From: an uncultured Sutterella sp.
GTDB taxonomy: Bacteria; Pseudomonadota; Gammaproteobacteria; Burkholderiales; Burkholderiaceae_F
Direction of reading: 5' to 3'
NCBI GenBank assembly: GCA_900767875.1
Contig: CAAGAT010000090.1
Span: 1 to 51,630 of the forward strand
DNA length: 51,630 nt
Part shown: piece after piece, positions 11,858 through 21,084 of the stretch
Layout: each line of letters starts with the position of its first letter
How positions within the stretch are numbered: the stretch's first letter is position 1
Program-made: the position numbers and the translations under genes
The notes under the pieces: generated by a model
Database searches by the model: none
Seen by the model: only the letters and a program-made list of their open reading frames with translations
What the model was told of the DNA's origin: nothing

Positions 11858-14800
11858 TCACCGGTCGGAGAGCAGACCGAGAATTTCCTCGCGGGAAAGG
11901 CGGCTGCTCACGTCCGAGCCCTCGAGAAGGGCGTCGGCCAGGGACTTTTTCGTGGCGTGCAGGCGCAAAATCTTTTCTTCGATCGTGTCCTTGGCGATGA
12001 GCCGGTAGATGGTCACGGGGTTGTCCTGCCCGATGCGGTAGCTGCGGTCGCTGGCCTGATCCTCGATGGCCGGGTTCCACCAGGGATCAAGGTGAATGAC
12101 GTAGTCGGCGGCCGTCAGATTCAGCCCCGTGCCGCCCGCCTTCAGGCTGATGAGAAAGAGCGGCATGTCGCCGGTCTGAAACGCATCGACGAGTTTTTGC
12201 CGCTGTCCGCTCGGCGTGGAGCCGTCCAGATAGAGATAGGCGATGTGCCGTGCGTCGAGTTCCCGGCGTACGAGCGCCAGGTGGCTCGTGAATTGGCTGA
12301 AGACGAGGGCGCGGTGATTGCCTTCGATGAGTTCGTCGACCAGATCGACAAAGGCGCTCGTCTTGGAGGACGCGAGCTTGATCGACGGATCGATGAGCGC
12401 GGGGTGGCAGGCGGCCTGGCGCAGTTTGGTGAGCTCGGCCAGCGCTTCGATCGGGTTGATCCGGCCGTTTTCAAGCTGCTCGGCGGCGCGCGCGCGCAGC
12501 GTCTCGTAAAGGGCGCGCTCGTCTTCGCTGAGGGTCACGGGCAACGTGATTTCTGTCTTTTCCGGCAGCTCTTCGATGACTTCGGCCTTGGTGCGGCGCA
12601 GGATGAAGGGCGAAATCAGGCGCTTGAGCAGGCGCTGCTTTTCGCGGTCGCGGTGCTTTTCGATCGGAACGATGAAGCGCTCGCTGAAATCCTGGTATCC
12701 GCCGAGAAGACCCGGGTTGGCCAGCTCAAAGAGGTTCCAGATTTCGCTCAGGTGGTTTTGCAGCGGTGTGCCGGTGAGCAAAACGCGAGCCTTGCTATTG
12801 AGTTCCATGGCCGCCTTGGACATTTTTGTGGCGCGGTTTTTGAGGGTGTGCGCCTCATCGAGCACAAGGGTCGACCACTGTCGGGGCGACAGAAGGTCGA
12901 TTTCGGAGGCCATGATGCCGTAGGTGGTCAGGATCACGTCGCCGGCGCCGGCCTTTTCAATGGTCTCGGCGCGATCGGCCGTGTTGAGGATTTTCACCGT
13001 GAGCGCGGGCGCAAAACGGGACAGTTCGTTGGCCCAGTTGTAGAGCACGGCCGAGGGCATGACCACAAGGGCGGGGCCCTCGGCGGCGCGCGAGAGCAAC
13101 AGCGCAATCGTCTGCAGCGTCTTGCCCAGGCCCATGTCGTCGGCCAAGAGCGCTCCGGCGCCCCAGCCGGCCAGACGCGTCATCCACTCGTAGCCTTCGA
13201 TCTGATAGGGGCGCAGTTCGGCGCGCAATCCCGCGGGAACGGAGGCGCGCCTCTGTTCGCTGTCGCGGATGCGATCCACAATAGCGCGAAAACCTTCATC
13301 GGCTTGAACCCGCATGCCGCCTTGCTCAAGGGCGTCGATCACGGGCGCGTTAAAGCGCGACAGGCGCACATTGCCCCTACGGTCGCGACTTGAGAAGTTG
13401 TCGAGCTGCTCGAGCTGCTTTTTAAAGCTCTCGGTCAGGGCGACGTATTCGTTTTCGGACAGGCGGATGAAGTGCCCTTGGCTTTGCTCGAGTTTTTCGA
13501 GCAGCTCGGCCATCGTCAGTGCCTTGCGTGGGCTAATGCGCACGGATCCCTCGACGGCAAGCCACATGCCAACGCTCATGACGCTCAGATTCAAATTGGC
13601 GCTCGTCAGAGCCGATTTGACGACTTTGAGCTTTTCTCCTTCGGGCCACTCGAGCACACAGTGTTCGGACTGCTCGTGCAGCACTTCGAGAAAGTTCAGA
13701 CACTCGAGCGTGGTGAGCTGCCAGGTGCGATCGCTGTCCCGATTCTGAGCAAAGTTTGCCAGAGCCTCGGTCAGAACGGTCCAGTGTTTGGCTTCGGCCG
13801 CCAGGTTGCGTTCGACCTGCAGGGAGCCAGCGGCGATGCTCGGCAGGCCCTTCCCGGGCTCGCAGGTCAGCTGCAATTCGGTGAGCGGCCGCACGAAGGC
13901 CGAGACGGCAAAGGAGTCGGCGCTCAGCGGCTGCAGCCGCAGCGTGATGCGCGCCTCGCCTGATTTTTTGGCCTTGGAGCGCACGCCTTTTACCAGCGAC
14001 GAGACGACGGGGGTATTCACAGAGAGCGACTCCAGATAGTCCGTGAGCTTTCCCTTGGACTCGGGAGGGAATTGAAGGTTCGTTGTTTCCCTCAGAAGGT
14101 GCCGCTGCTCGGCGCTCGTTTCAATGACAACGACGCGACCGGGTTCGGCTTCGTAAAAACTCACCCAGTCATAGAGCGGACTGAAGTTCGGCGCCAGATT
14201 GGAGTCAAAGACCCACCCGCTCATGTCCGAGCCTTTGACGGCAATCTGAAGGGGAATCTTTTCGACGCGCACGCTCTCATCCGTCCGGGCGTCCACGACG
14301 TTGGGGCAGCCGGCCAGCGCGAGCATGGCCTTGGGGGCGTTGAAGACCCAGCGCGAGGCGTAACCGTAGGGGTGTTCGAGACAGTCGGCGATCCGCCGGT
14401 CCTGCTCGTTCATGCCCTCAACGCCGGCCTGCAGCGCCGACAGTGTGACCTTAGTGCCCTTGGACCAGCCCGAGGCGGTGCGCTTTTGCAACCTGACCGA
14501 CAGCTCGAAAGGCGACGTGGATAGGGCATACACCAGGCGCGTCTGCGCCGCCGATTTTTTCTCGGCCTTGGTTTTTTTCTCAAGCAGCTGCGAGGCCGAC
14601 AGGCGATCGAGCACCTTTTCCCATTCGGGCTGCTCAACGAAAACGGGCAGCAGCGGATTGAGCCCCGTGATCTTTTTGAGCTCGAGCAAGGTGCTGAGAT
14701 CTTCGAGCTCCTGATAGACGTCAAGCGCCAGGATGCGGTTGTAGGCGAGGAATTTTTCCTCGCTCTTGTTCAGATCCGAGTCCGAAAAGTGGAAATGGAA

Positions 14801-16015
14801 AAAGTGATGGGCGGCCGTCTTACAAAGCAGAAGATGTCGGCTGACCGCTGAAAAAGGGTGCCGAAGCGGGTGATAGTGGGCCTTATCCTGGATGCTGGAC
14901 AATCGCGCCTGGATCTCTTTGTCGGTCGGCTCAATCAGACAGCCTGCGGCGGCCACGAGCCAGAAGCCGGAGCACCGACAATCCTGCGAAATCTTTTTGA
15001 GGCCTGCGAGCTGCTCGAGTTTTTTACGGGTTTCCGGGCGGGCGCGGTCCCGGTAGAGCGCCACCGCGTAAATCCAGTCGAAAAACCAGTGGCCGAACGT
15101 GCGTTTGGTGCCTTCGCGCTTGAGCGCGGCCGTCAGAATCTCGACGGCCTGCGATGAGGGGCGGTTGTCGGACATGGCGGCAATGGCCGAGACGGCCGCA
15201 TGCAGTCGCGTCTCGGGCCGCAGCTGCGCCAAGATATGCTCAGGGTGTCCCTGACGCATGAAGTCCTGCCAAAAGACGAAATGCTCCCGGCGGCTTTCCC
15301 GTTCGGAAGCGTCCGCGTTTTGCGTCAGATACTCGCGCAGTCCGGGCGAAGACAGATCGGCGCCGAATTTTTCAAGCTCCCGTTGGGCTTTTTCCCAGCG
15401 CACGTCGGCCACCGGTCGGGGCAGTTTGCGGGCAAATTCCACCCACCGCGGGTCGCCGAACAAGTCCGTGAGCAGCTCCGAGGTTGTGTACGCCCAGTCC
15501 TTCCAGACCGGATCGTGCGGGTCGACATCGGAAAAATCCGCCTCCTTTTTGTCTTGGACAAAGGCGATGGCCTCGCGCATGACGCGGGCCTGCACATGGA
15601 CGGTGTTTTTGTGGGGATCGCGGCAAACGAATCGATGCTCCCAGAGCTGCGACAAGGCCTGAGTCGGTTTGTCCAGATCGTCGGGACGCAGAACCTCCGC
15701 GGCTATGGTAAAGCCCTTGAGGTTCTGGTACTCCGGAGGAGTGTAGCTGTCGTCATCGTCGTTGTAGTCGTAGAAGTCGAAAGTTGCCTCAATGTGCCAG
15801 GCGGCGGCGGAGCCGTGGAGCTTTTTGTCAAAGACGTGGGTGTTAAAGCCGAGACTCACGCAGTACTCGGAGGTCAGCCAACTAGGGCGGCTCGGGCAAA
15901 CGGCGATGAAGGCAAGGACGTCTCGGTCGGCCAAGCCGGCGGCCGAATCGGGGGAGGTTCGACGGGGGCGGGGAGGCATGAGTGCAAACAAGGCGCAAGG
16001 TAAAAGAAGTGCCAT
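11858..16015 (-). CDS. Large SNF2-family DEAD/DEAH-box helicase (1385 residues)
   Basis: The C-terminal part (about 930-1385) is a complete SNF2/RapA-type ATPase: Walker A in DDMGLGKTLQT (near 960), the DEAH box in LDEAHTLKN (near 1053), motif III LLTGTPLQN, and the helicase-C motifs ISLKAGGTGLNL and QASDRSYRIGQ (near 1325). It should be a DNA-dependent ATPase that remodels protein-DNA or RNA polymerase-DNA complexes. The first 900 residues carry no motif that I recognise; they are rich in charged helices and hydrophobic beta segments, and no SWIM zinc motif is visible. The start is uncertain: ATG 16015 and the in-frame ATG at 15979 both lack a clear ribosome site. It stands alone, with no methylase or nuclease beside it. 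Confidence 0.88.
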   Translation of the reverse strand: MALLLPCALFALMPPRPRRTSPDSAAGLADRDVLAFIAVCPSRPSWLTSEYCVSLGFNTHVFDKKLHGSAAAWHIEATFDFYDYNDDDDSYTPPEYQNLKGFTIAAEVLRPDDLDKPTQALSQLWEHRFVCRDPHKNTVHVQARVMREAIAFVQDKKEADFSDVDPHDPVWKDWAYTTSELLTDLFGDPRWVEFARKLPRPVADVRWEKAQRELEKFGADLSSPGLREYLTQNADASERESRREHFVFWQDFMRQGHPEHILAQLRPETRLHAAVSAIAAMSDNRPSSQAVEILTAALKREGTKRTFGHWFFDWIYAVALYRDRARPETRKKLEQLAGLKKISQDCRCSGFWLVAAAGCLIEPTDKEIQARLSSIQDKAHYHPLRHPFSAVSRHLLLCKTAAHHFFHFHFSDSDLNKSEEKFLAYNRILALDVYQELEDLSTLLELKKITGLNPLLPVFVEQPEWEKVLDRLSASQLLEKKTKAEKKSAAQTRLVYALSTSPFELSVRLQKRTASGWSKGTKVTLSALQAGVEGMNEQDRRIADCLEHPYGYASRWVFNAPKAMLALAGCPNVVDARTDESVRVEKIPLQIAVKGSDMSGWVFDSNLAPNFSPLYDWVSFYEAEPGRVVVIETSAEQRHLLRETTNLQFPPESKGKLTDYLESLSVNTPVVSSLVKGVRSKAKKSGEARITLRLQPLSADSFAVSAFVRPLTELQLTCEPGKGLPSIAAGSLQVERNLAAEAKHWTVLTEALANFAQNRDSDRTWQLTTLECLNFLEVLHEQSEHCVLEWPEGEKLKVVKSALTSANLNLSVMSVGMWLAVEGSVRISPRKALTMAELLEKLEQSQGHFIRLSENEYVALTESFKKQLEQLDNFSSRDRRGNVRLSRFNAPVIDALEQGGMRVQADEGFRAIVDRIRDSEQRRASVPAGLRAELRPYQIEGYEWMTRLAGWGAGALLADDMGLGKTLQTIALLLSRAAEGPALVVMPSAVLYNWANELSRFAPALTVKILNTADRAETIEKAGAGDVILTTYGIMASEIDLLSPRQWSTLVLDEAHTLKNRATKMSKAAMELNSKARVLLTGTPLQNHLSEIWNLFELANPGLLGGYQDFSERFIVPIEKHRDREKQRLLKRLISPFILRRTKAEVIEELPEKTEITLPVTLSEDERALYETLRARAAEQLENGRINPIEALAELTKLRQAACHPALIDPSIKLASSKTSAFVDLVDELIEGNHRALVFSQFTSHLALVRRELDARHIAYLYLDGSTPSGQRQKLVDAFQTGDMPLFLISLKAGGTGLNLTAADYVIHLDPWWNPAIEDQASDRSYRIGQDNPVTIYRLIAKDTIEEKILRLHATKKSLADALLEGSDVSSRLSREEILGLLSDR

Positions 16016-16044
16016 TGTAGCTGGTGTCGGTCAACGGTGCTTAG

Positions 16045-16073
16045 TTGCACTTCGTTGAAAATGCGGGTAAAGT
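16045..16073 (+). promoter_or_regulatory. Sigma-70 promoter of rnpB
   Basis: TTGCAC (16045-16050), a 17-bp spacer and TAAAGT (16068-16073) place the transcription start at about 16080, exactly where the first pairing strand of RNase P RNA begins. Confidence 0.75.
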
Positions 16074-16079
16074 CCCGCA

Positions 16080-16405
16080 TTCACGTCGGGGTGAGGCGGA
16101 CGGCCGCAACGAGCTTGTTCTCATTGAGGAAAGTCCGGACTCCGCAGGGCGCCGTAGCAGGTAACGCCTGTCCGCCGCAAGGCGAGGATCAGAGCAACAG
16201 AGACGAGCCGATTCAGTTCGGGTGAAACGGGCAATCTCTACGGGGAGTAACACCAAATAAGCAGTCATTGAGCCGGCCCGGGGAGACTGCGGGTAGGTGG
16301 CTGGAGGCTTTGCGCGAGCAAAGTCCGAGATGAATGGTCGTCACCGCCGTCGTCGAGAGACGTCGGCGTCACATAATCCGGCTTACAGCCTCAGCCCTAC
16401 GTGAA
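16080..16405 (+). ncRNA. rnpB: RNase P RNA (bacterial class A)
   Basis: The catalytic RNA that cleaves the 5' leader from pre-tRNAs. Conserved segments appear in order: GAGGAAAGTCCGGACTCC (about 16126), the CAGGGCGCC / GGTAACGCCTG region, CAGAGCAACAGAGACGAGCC, the GTGAAACGGGCAATCTC run, GGGTAGGTGGCTGGAGG, AGATGAATGGTCGTCACC, and the closing ACATAATCCGGCTTACAG. The 5' strand (TTCACGT then GGGTGAGGC) pairs with the 3' strand (GCCTCAGCCC then ACGTGAA), which fixes both ends to within a few bases. Its length of about 326 nt is usual for betaproteobacteria. It has its own promoter and terminator and lies divergent from the SNF2 helicase. Confidence 0.96.
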
Positions 16406-16419
16406 CCCAATTGTGCTAG

Positions 16420-16453
16420 CGGGAGCGTTGTCCTTGTCGGATCGCTCCCGTTT
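16420..16453 (+). terminator. Intrinsic terminator of rnpB
   Basis: The stem CGGGAGCG/CGCTCCCG (16420-16427/16443-16450) is followed by GTTTGGTTTTG. It lies about 15 bp after the 3' end of the RNase P RNA. Confidence 0.8.
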
Positions 16454-16652
16454 GGTTTTGGGTTCGGGACAAACCCCGCCTCACAAGAGTGGCTTGGATT
16501 TGGGGCAAACGCGCTCCTCCCGCGGGTGGTATCGCCCTCGAGCCCAGACTCGGATAATGGATGCCAAGCGCCGACCGAAAGTCATCGGTTCGGCGGCGGC
16601 CGCTACCCTCGGCCCCTTGGGGCTGCGCATCCTTTCCATTTGGGAGTCCCTC

Positions 16653-17522
16653 ATGTTCAAGCATTGCCTTATTGCCTTTGCGGCTATTGCCGCCCTTTTG
16701 GGCGGCGTAGCCGTTGCCGCCCCGTCGTTTCAGGCCGGCACCTACAAGGCCAGCGCTAACGGTATTCACGACCCGGTCACGCTCGAAGTGACGTTCTCCA
16801 AGGACCGCATCGAAGCGGTCAAGGTTGTCGATCAGCACGAAACGCTGGGCATCGGCTCCATGGCCGTCGAAGTGCGGCCCGGCAGGATCGTGCAGGCGCA
16901 GTCCCCCAAGGTTGACGCCGTCACCGGTGCGAGCATCACCTCGGCGGCCATCCGAAATGCCGTGGCCGACTGCGTCAAGCAGGCCGGCGTGGATCCGGCC
17001 CTTCTCGTGCCCTTGGCCGTCAAGAAGAGCGCCAAGAACGTGAATCTGACCACCGACCTCGTCGTGGTGGGCGGCGGCGGTGCCGGCATGAGCGCCACGA
17101 TCCGCGCACGCATGAACGGCCTGAATGTGGTTCTCGTCGAAAAGATGCCCTTTATCGGCGGCGCCGCCTCGATTTCGGGCGGCCAGGTCGTCGCTCAGGT
17201 CGGCAGCAGGAACGACAGCGTCGAGGCGATGATCAAGGACTTCCGCGCCAACGGCACCAATCTGGCCGCCACCGTGAGCCACTACAACGGCTTTGTGAAG
17301 GCCGGCAAGGACGCCGATTTTGACCGTCCGGTTCAGTACATGAAGGCCGAGATCGCCGCCAAGGGACCGTACTACATCGTCGAACAAAAGCCGCGCTTTG
17401 CCACGACCATGGGCGGCGTGATGGGCGACGACTCGCCCGCCGGCGCCAACGTGGGCTGGGCCCTGACGTCGGGTCGCGTGGCGGCCGACGCCGCTGCGGT
17501 GGCCATCAAGGTCGGCAAGTAG
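16653..17522 (+). CDS. Exported flavoprotein of the urocanate/fumarate reductase type with internal deletions
   Basis: A 289-residue protein whose parts all match secreted FMN/FAD reductases, yet it is about half their usual length (roughly 500-600). Residues 1-23 are a signal peptide. Residues 25-110 are an FMN-binding domain with the ApbE flavinylation motif DAVTGASIT (88-96; acceptor probably Ser94). Residues 135-180 are the FAD Rossmann start with VVVGGGGAG (137-145), VLVEKM and GGAASISGGQ. The sequence then jumps to a late segment (ATVSHYNGFVKAGKDADF, 206-223), on to KPRFATTMGG, and directly to VMGDDSPAGANVGWALTSGR (256-275), skipping the GLYAAGE strand. The substrate domain with its catalytic arginine is missing. 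The frame is intact. ATG 16653 has GGGAG 6 bp upstream. It is either a relic or a small flavin carrier. Confidence 0.85.
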   Translation: MFKHCLIAFAAIAALLGGVAVAAPSFQAGTYKASANGIHDPVTLEVTFSKDRIEAVKVVDQHETLGIGSMAVEVRPGRIVQAQSPKVDAVTGASITSAAIRNAVADCVKQAGVDPALLVPLAVKKSAKNVNLTTDLVVVGGGGAGMSATIRARMNGLNVVLVEKMPFIGGAASISGGQVVAQVGSRNDSVEAMIKDFRANGTNLAATVSHYNGFVKAGKDADFDRPVQYMKAEIAAKGPYYIVEQKPRFATTMGGVMGDDSPAGANVGWALTSGRVAADAAAVAIKVGK

Positions 17523-17597
17523 GTCGGTTCTGCGCGCTTTGCCCGCGTCCTGCGGCGCCGGGCAAAGCCAAACGATTCTTTCCTCTCCTTTGTTTTT

Positions 17598-17630
17598 CCG
17601 TCTCGTCCTTTGGGCCGAGACGGTTTTTTT
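17598..17630 (+). terminator. Intrinsic terminator behind the flavoprotein gene
   Basis: A perfect 8-bp stem CCGTCTCG/CGAGACGG (17598-17605/17616-17623) is followed by seven T residues. Confidence 0.88.
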
Positions 17631-17734
17631 GGCCGTCCGCATCGGGTTTGGCCCAAACAAAAACTCCCGCACTGCGACGGGGTCGGAAAACCGGCCCGGG
17701 CAGGGCGGGAGGCGCAGGCGGCAGCGGCTCAGCC

Positions 17735-19840
17735 TTAGGCGAGCTTGATGCGCCCGTCCACGGCGATGGCCTCACCCGTGCTGTTGGAGATCATCAGCGG
17801 GTTGATGTCGAGTTCCTGCACGGCCGGGAAGTCCGTCACAAGCTGCGACAGGCGCAGCAGCGTCTCCTCGACGCGCGCGATGTCGGCCGGCGTCGTGCCG
17901 CGGGCACCTTCGAGCAGCTTGAAGGCCTTGACCGAGCGCACGAGCTCGTGCGCGTCGACGTCCGTCAGGGGCGCTAGGGCAAAGCCCACGTCCTTCATCA
18001 CTTCCACGAACACGCCGCCCGTGCCGAACATGATCATCGGACCGTACTGTGGGTCGGCGGCCACGCCGCAGACGAGCTCGCGGTTGCTCTTGACCATTTC
18101 CTGAATGATGACGCCCTCGAGGCCCTCGAGAATGCCGCGCGCCTCAAGCTTGGCGATGAGGTCGCGGTACTGCGCGCGTAGCTCGTCGTCCGAGCCGATG
18201 TTCACGCGCACGCCGCCCACGTCGGTCTTGTGCGAGGTGCTCTTGCTCGTCATCTTCATGACGACCGGGTAGCCGACCGCACGGGCGGCGGCCACCGCTT
18301 CGTCTTCGCCGACGGCAAAGCGGGCGCGGCACACGCGCACGCCGTACGCGTCGAGCACGTCCAGGCTTTCGCGGGTCGTCAGTTCCTTGCGCCCTTCGGC
18401 CTTGACGGCGGCAAAAATGCCGGCGGCACGATCCTTGTCGACGTCGTAGGCGGGAACGGCACCGGCGGGGCGCTGCATCCACTTGCGCTGCTGATTGAGG
18501 CGCGCCAGGCCGTCGACGGCCTCTTCGGCGTACATGAAGAAGGGAATCGTCACCTCACCCTTGGAGATTTCGGTGAAGAACTCGTTCTTGGTCATGAACA
18601 CGCCCACGATCGGTTTTTCGGGGTGCTGCGCCTTGATGTCCATCAGAGCCTTGGCCACGTCGGTGTCTTTCAGGCCCAGGAAGGGCAGGTAGATCGAAAT
18701 GACCATATCGACGCCCTCGTCGGCCAGAACGGTCTCGAGGGTGCGGCGGTAGTGTTCGAGCGGGGCCGAAGCGATCATGTCCACGGGGTTATTGACGCTG
18801 GCGGCCGCGGGCAAAAAGCCTCGCAGCGCCTCTTTGGTGCTCTCCGAGAGTTCGGCCATGCGCATGCCGTAGTCGATCACGCTGTCGGTGGCCATGATGC
18901 CCGGGCCGCCCGAATTGGTGATGATGCACACGCGGTCGCCCTTGGGAATCGGGCAGTTGGCAAAGACCTTGGCGGTCGAAAAGAGCTGCTTGAGGCTGTA
19001 TTCGCGGATGACGCCCGACTGGCGCAGCAGCGCTTCGGCGGCCCGATCCGAGCCCGCCAGAGAGCCGGTGTGCGAGCTCGCGGCCGAGGCGCCCGCGGCC
19101 GAGCGGCCGGCCTTGAGGGCGAGGATGGGCTTGCGCTTACTCACGCGCGAAGCCAGGCGCCGGAAGTTGGCCGGATCCTTGATCGACTCCATGTAGAGCA
19201 GAATCTGGCCGACGTCGTCCTGATCCTCCCAGTATTCGATGGCGTCTTCAGCGTCCACGTCGGCCTGGTTGCCGATCGAGATGAACTGCGCAAAGCCGAT
19301 GCCCAGATCGGGCAGGATGTTGAGAATGCCGCCGCCTAAGGCGCCCGACTGCGACACAAAGCCGATGTCGCCGCGCGCGGGCAGGGATTCGGCAAAGCAG
19401 GCGTCCATGCGGTAGCCCGGGTGGGTGTTGACCACGCCCAGGCAGTTGGGGCCGACGCAGCGCATGCCGTAGCGCTTGACGCGCTCCTGCAGCTGCGCCT
19501 CCATCAGGGCCCCGTCCTTGCCCGACTCCTTAAAGCCGGCCGAAATGACCACCAGCCCCTTGATGCCCTTTTCAAAGCACTGATCGATCGTCTGCAGCAC
19601 GAACTTGGCGTTGACGACGACCACGGCCATGTCGACCGGGCCTTCGATATCCAGAACGCTCGGATAGGCCTGCAGCCCCTCAATGAGGCCGCCCTTGGGA
19701 TTGACCGGATAAATCTGGCCCTTGAAACCGAATTCGATCAGCCGTTTCATCAGATCCGAGCCGATGGTGTGCGGCTTGGTTGAGGCGCCGATGACGGCGA
19801 CGGAACGCGGTCTGAGAATGCAGTCAAGACTCTTTGACAT
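17735..19840 (-). CDS. NDP-forming acyl-CoA synthetase (acetate-CoA ligase, ADP-forming), fused alpha-beta
   Basis: A 701-residue protein with a CoA-binding Rossmann domain at the N-terminus (PRSVAVIGAS, 11-20), succinyl-CoA ligase-like domains with the phospho-histidine His257 in ASSHTGSLAG, and a C-terminal ATP-grasp domain from about residue 490 to the end (VVMKMTSKSTSHKTDVGG, then ELDINPLMI). It makes ATP and a free acid from an acyl-CoA, or runs in reverse. There is no acetyltransferase domain, unlike the Pat lysine acetylases of similar make. The ATG at 19840 is preceded by GGGAG at 9 bp. It follows dsbC after 51 bp on the same strand. In an anaerobe it would serve substrate-level phosphorylation; the acyl substrate cannot be told from sequence. 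Confidence 0.87.
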   Translation of the reverse strand: MSKSLDCILRPRSVAVIGASTKPHTIGSDLMKRLIEFGFKGQIYPVNPKGGLIEGLQAYPSVLDIEGPVDMAVVVVNAKFVLQTIDQCFEKGIKGLVVISAGFKESGKDGALMEAQLQERVKRYGMRCVGPNCLGVVNTHPGYRMDACFAESLPARGDIGFVSQSGALGGGILNILPDLGIGFAQFISIGNQADVDAEDAIEYWEDQDDVGQILLYMESIKDPANFRRLASRVSKRKPILALKAGRSAAGASAASSHTGSLAGSDRAAEALLRQSGVIREYSLKQLFSTAKVFANCPIPKGDRVCIITNSGGPGIMATDSVIDYGMRMAELSESTKEALRGFLPAAASVNNPVDMIASAPLEHYRRTLETVLADEGVDMVISIYLPFLGLKDTDVAKALMDIKAQHPEKPIVGVFMTKNEFFTEISKGEVTIPFFMYAEEAVDGLARLNQQRKWMQRPAGAVPAYDVDKDRAAGIFAAVKAEGRKELTTRESLDVLDAYGVRVCRARFAVGEDEAVAAARAVGYPVVMKMTSKSTSHKTDVGGVRVNIGSDDELRAQYRDLIAKLEARGILEGLEGVIIQEMVKSNRELVCGVAADPQYGPMIMFGTGGVFVEVMKDVGFALAPLTDVDAHELVRSVKAFKLLEGARGTTPADIARVEETLLRLSQLVTDFPAVQELDINPLMISNSTGEAIAVDGRIKLA

Positions 19841-19891
19841 TGTGTAAGACTCCCTAAAAAACGGTTGGCGATCGTCCCGGGCGCAGGCGCA

Positions 19892-20620
19892 TCAGCGCTT
19901 GGCCGCGAGCGAGGCGAGTTTTTCTTCGATGGCTTCGACGGTCATCAGACCCGTGTTGCGCGAGCCGTCGGCAAAGATGACGGCTGGAATCGAGTTGATG
20001 CCGAGTTTTTGTCCGAGTTCGATGTTGCGGTCAAGCACGGCGCTGTTGCTGCACGGGCCGACTTCGGCCACCTGGCCCGAGGCCATGGATTCCTCGAAGG
20101 TTTTGACCGGGTCGGCGGCACAGACGATGCGGCGGGCTTCTTCGCGCGAGCGCAGCACCGGGTACATGAAGTTGTAGACGGTGAGGTTGCCGACGCGGCG
20201 CAGGTTCTGCTCGAGCATGCGGCAGTACGGGCAGTTGGCGTCGGTAAAGACGATGACCTTGCGCTCGCCCTTGCCGTAGACGACCTTGATGGCGTCCTTC
20301 ATGGGCATCTCATCCCACTTGACGCGATTGAGCTCCTCGATGCGCTCGGCCGTGAGGTCGCGCTCGGTGGCTGCCTCGAAAATGCGGCCCACGATGAGGT
20401 GGCGGGCGCCTTCGTCGGCGTAAAAGACACGCTTGTCGACGACGACTTCCCAAAGGCCCTTGATCGGCGAGGCCGTCACCGAGTCGGGGGCCTGGCCCGA
20501 GGCGGCCGTGACGGCCTTGCGGATGGCCTCGACCTGCGGGTCGGAGGCGGCGCACACGGCGCCGGCGGCAAAGGCGGCGGCCAAAACGGGGATGGAGCGA
20601 ATGATGGTTTTGAGCGGCAT
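19892..20620 (-). CDS. dsbC: Periplasmic disulfide isomerase DsbC
   Basis: A 242-residue protein with a signal peptide (1-24), an N-terminal dimerisation domain, and a thioredoxin-fold domain carrying the active site CPYC (Cys130-Cys133) in VIVFTDANCPYC. The structural second disulfide (Cys167, Cys190) and the cis-proline (Pro212 in INSIPAVIF) are present. DsbC reshuffles wrong disulfides in the periplasm and is kept reduced by DsbD, encoded at 8149-10398. Upstream is a 464-bp divergent region shared with the ygiW-like gene; the acyl-CoA synthetase gene follows after 51 bp. Confidence 0.93.
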   Translation of the reverse strand: MPLKTIIRSIPVLAAAFAAGAVCAASDPQVEAIRKAVTAASGQAPDSVTASPIKGLWEVVVDKRVFYADEGARHLIVGRIFEAATERDLTAERIEELNRVKWDEMPMKDAIKVVYGKGERKVIVFTDANCPYCRMLEQNLRRVGNLTVYNFMYPVLRSREEARRIVCAADPVKTFEESMASGQVAEVGPCSNSAVLDRNIELGQKLGINSIPAVIFADGSRNTGLMTVEAIEEKLASLAAKR

Positions 20621-21084
20621 GGTGTGTTCTGGTGTGACACGCCGGATCGTTTCCCGTCACCGAGGGGGGGGAACGGCGCGGTGTCTGATGAAAAGTGGCT
20701 TTAGTGTAGCCGAAAAACAGGGGCCGCCCAATGGTCCGTTTGTTGTAGGCGGCGCGGATTTTCGCCCCCTGCGCCCGAGCAAATGCCCTCGAGGGGGCGG
20801 CAGCGAAGGCGCCGACGGGGGCCGTTGGGGCCGTTTGTGTGCAAACCGTTACATTTTTGTGGAAAAAGCGGGGAAAACTTAGGGAGGGCAAAGTTTTGCC
20901 CCTTTTGGCGTTTTAAGCCCGCGGGCTCAGGGAAAAACGGGATCTCAGAGCACTTTTTCGGGGGCTCGGACGGCTATGGGGCGGCTAACTTGCGCCCTCT
21001 ACACTGCTCATAACTCAAACGGGGAAGCACACAAAGCGATGAGGACACATCCGCCCCGCAGTCACTTCAATAAAGGAGCACATC
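20621..21084. other. Divergent intergenic region dsbC / ygiW-like gene
   Basis: This 464-bp gap contains a possible hairpin with 8-bp arms (CGCCCCCT 20763-20770 / AGGGGGCG 20792-20799) that encloses the palindrome CCCTCGAGGG, and a small hairpin GTTTG-TGTG-CAAAC (20833-20846). Neither is followed by a T-run. AAAGGAG stands before the ATG at 21085. No promoter could be assigned with confidence and no coding frame stands out. Confidence 0.5.

Noticed and set aside
11810..13393. 527-codon open frame on the plus strand
   Set aside because: It lies opposite the SNF2 motor domain, whose motifs are complete.
20763..20799. GC-rich hairpin as a terminator between dsbC and the ygiW-like gene
   Set aside because: The genes diverge, so no terminator is needed, and the stem has no T-run.
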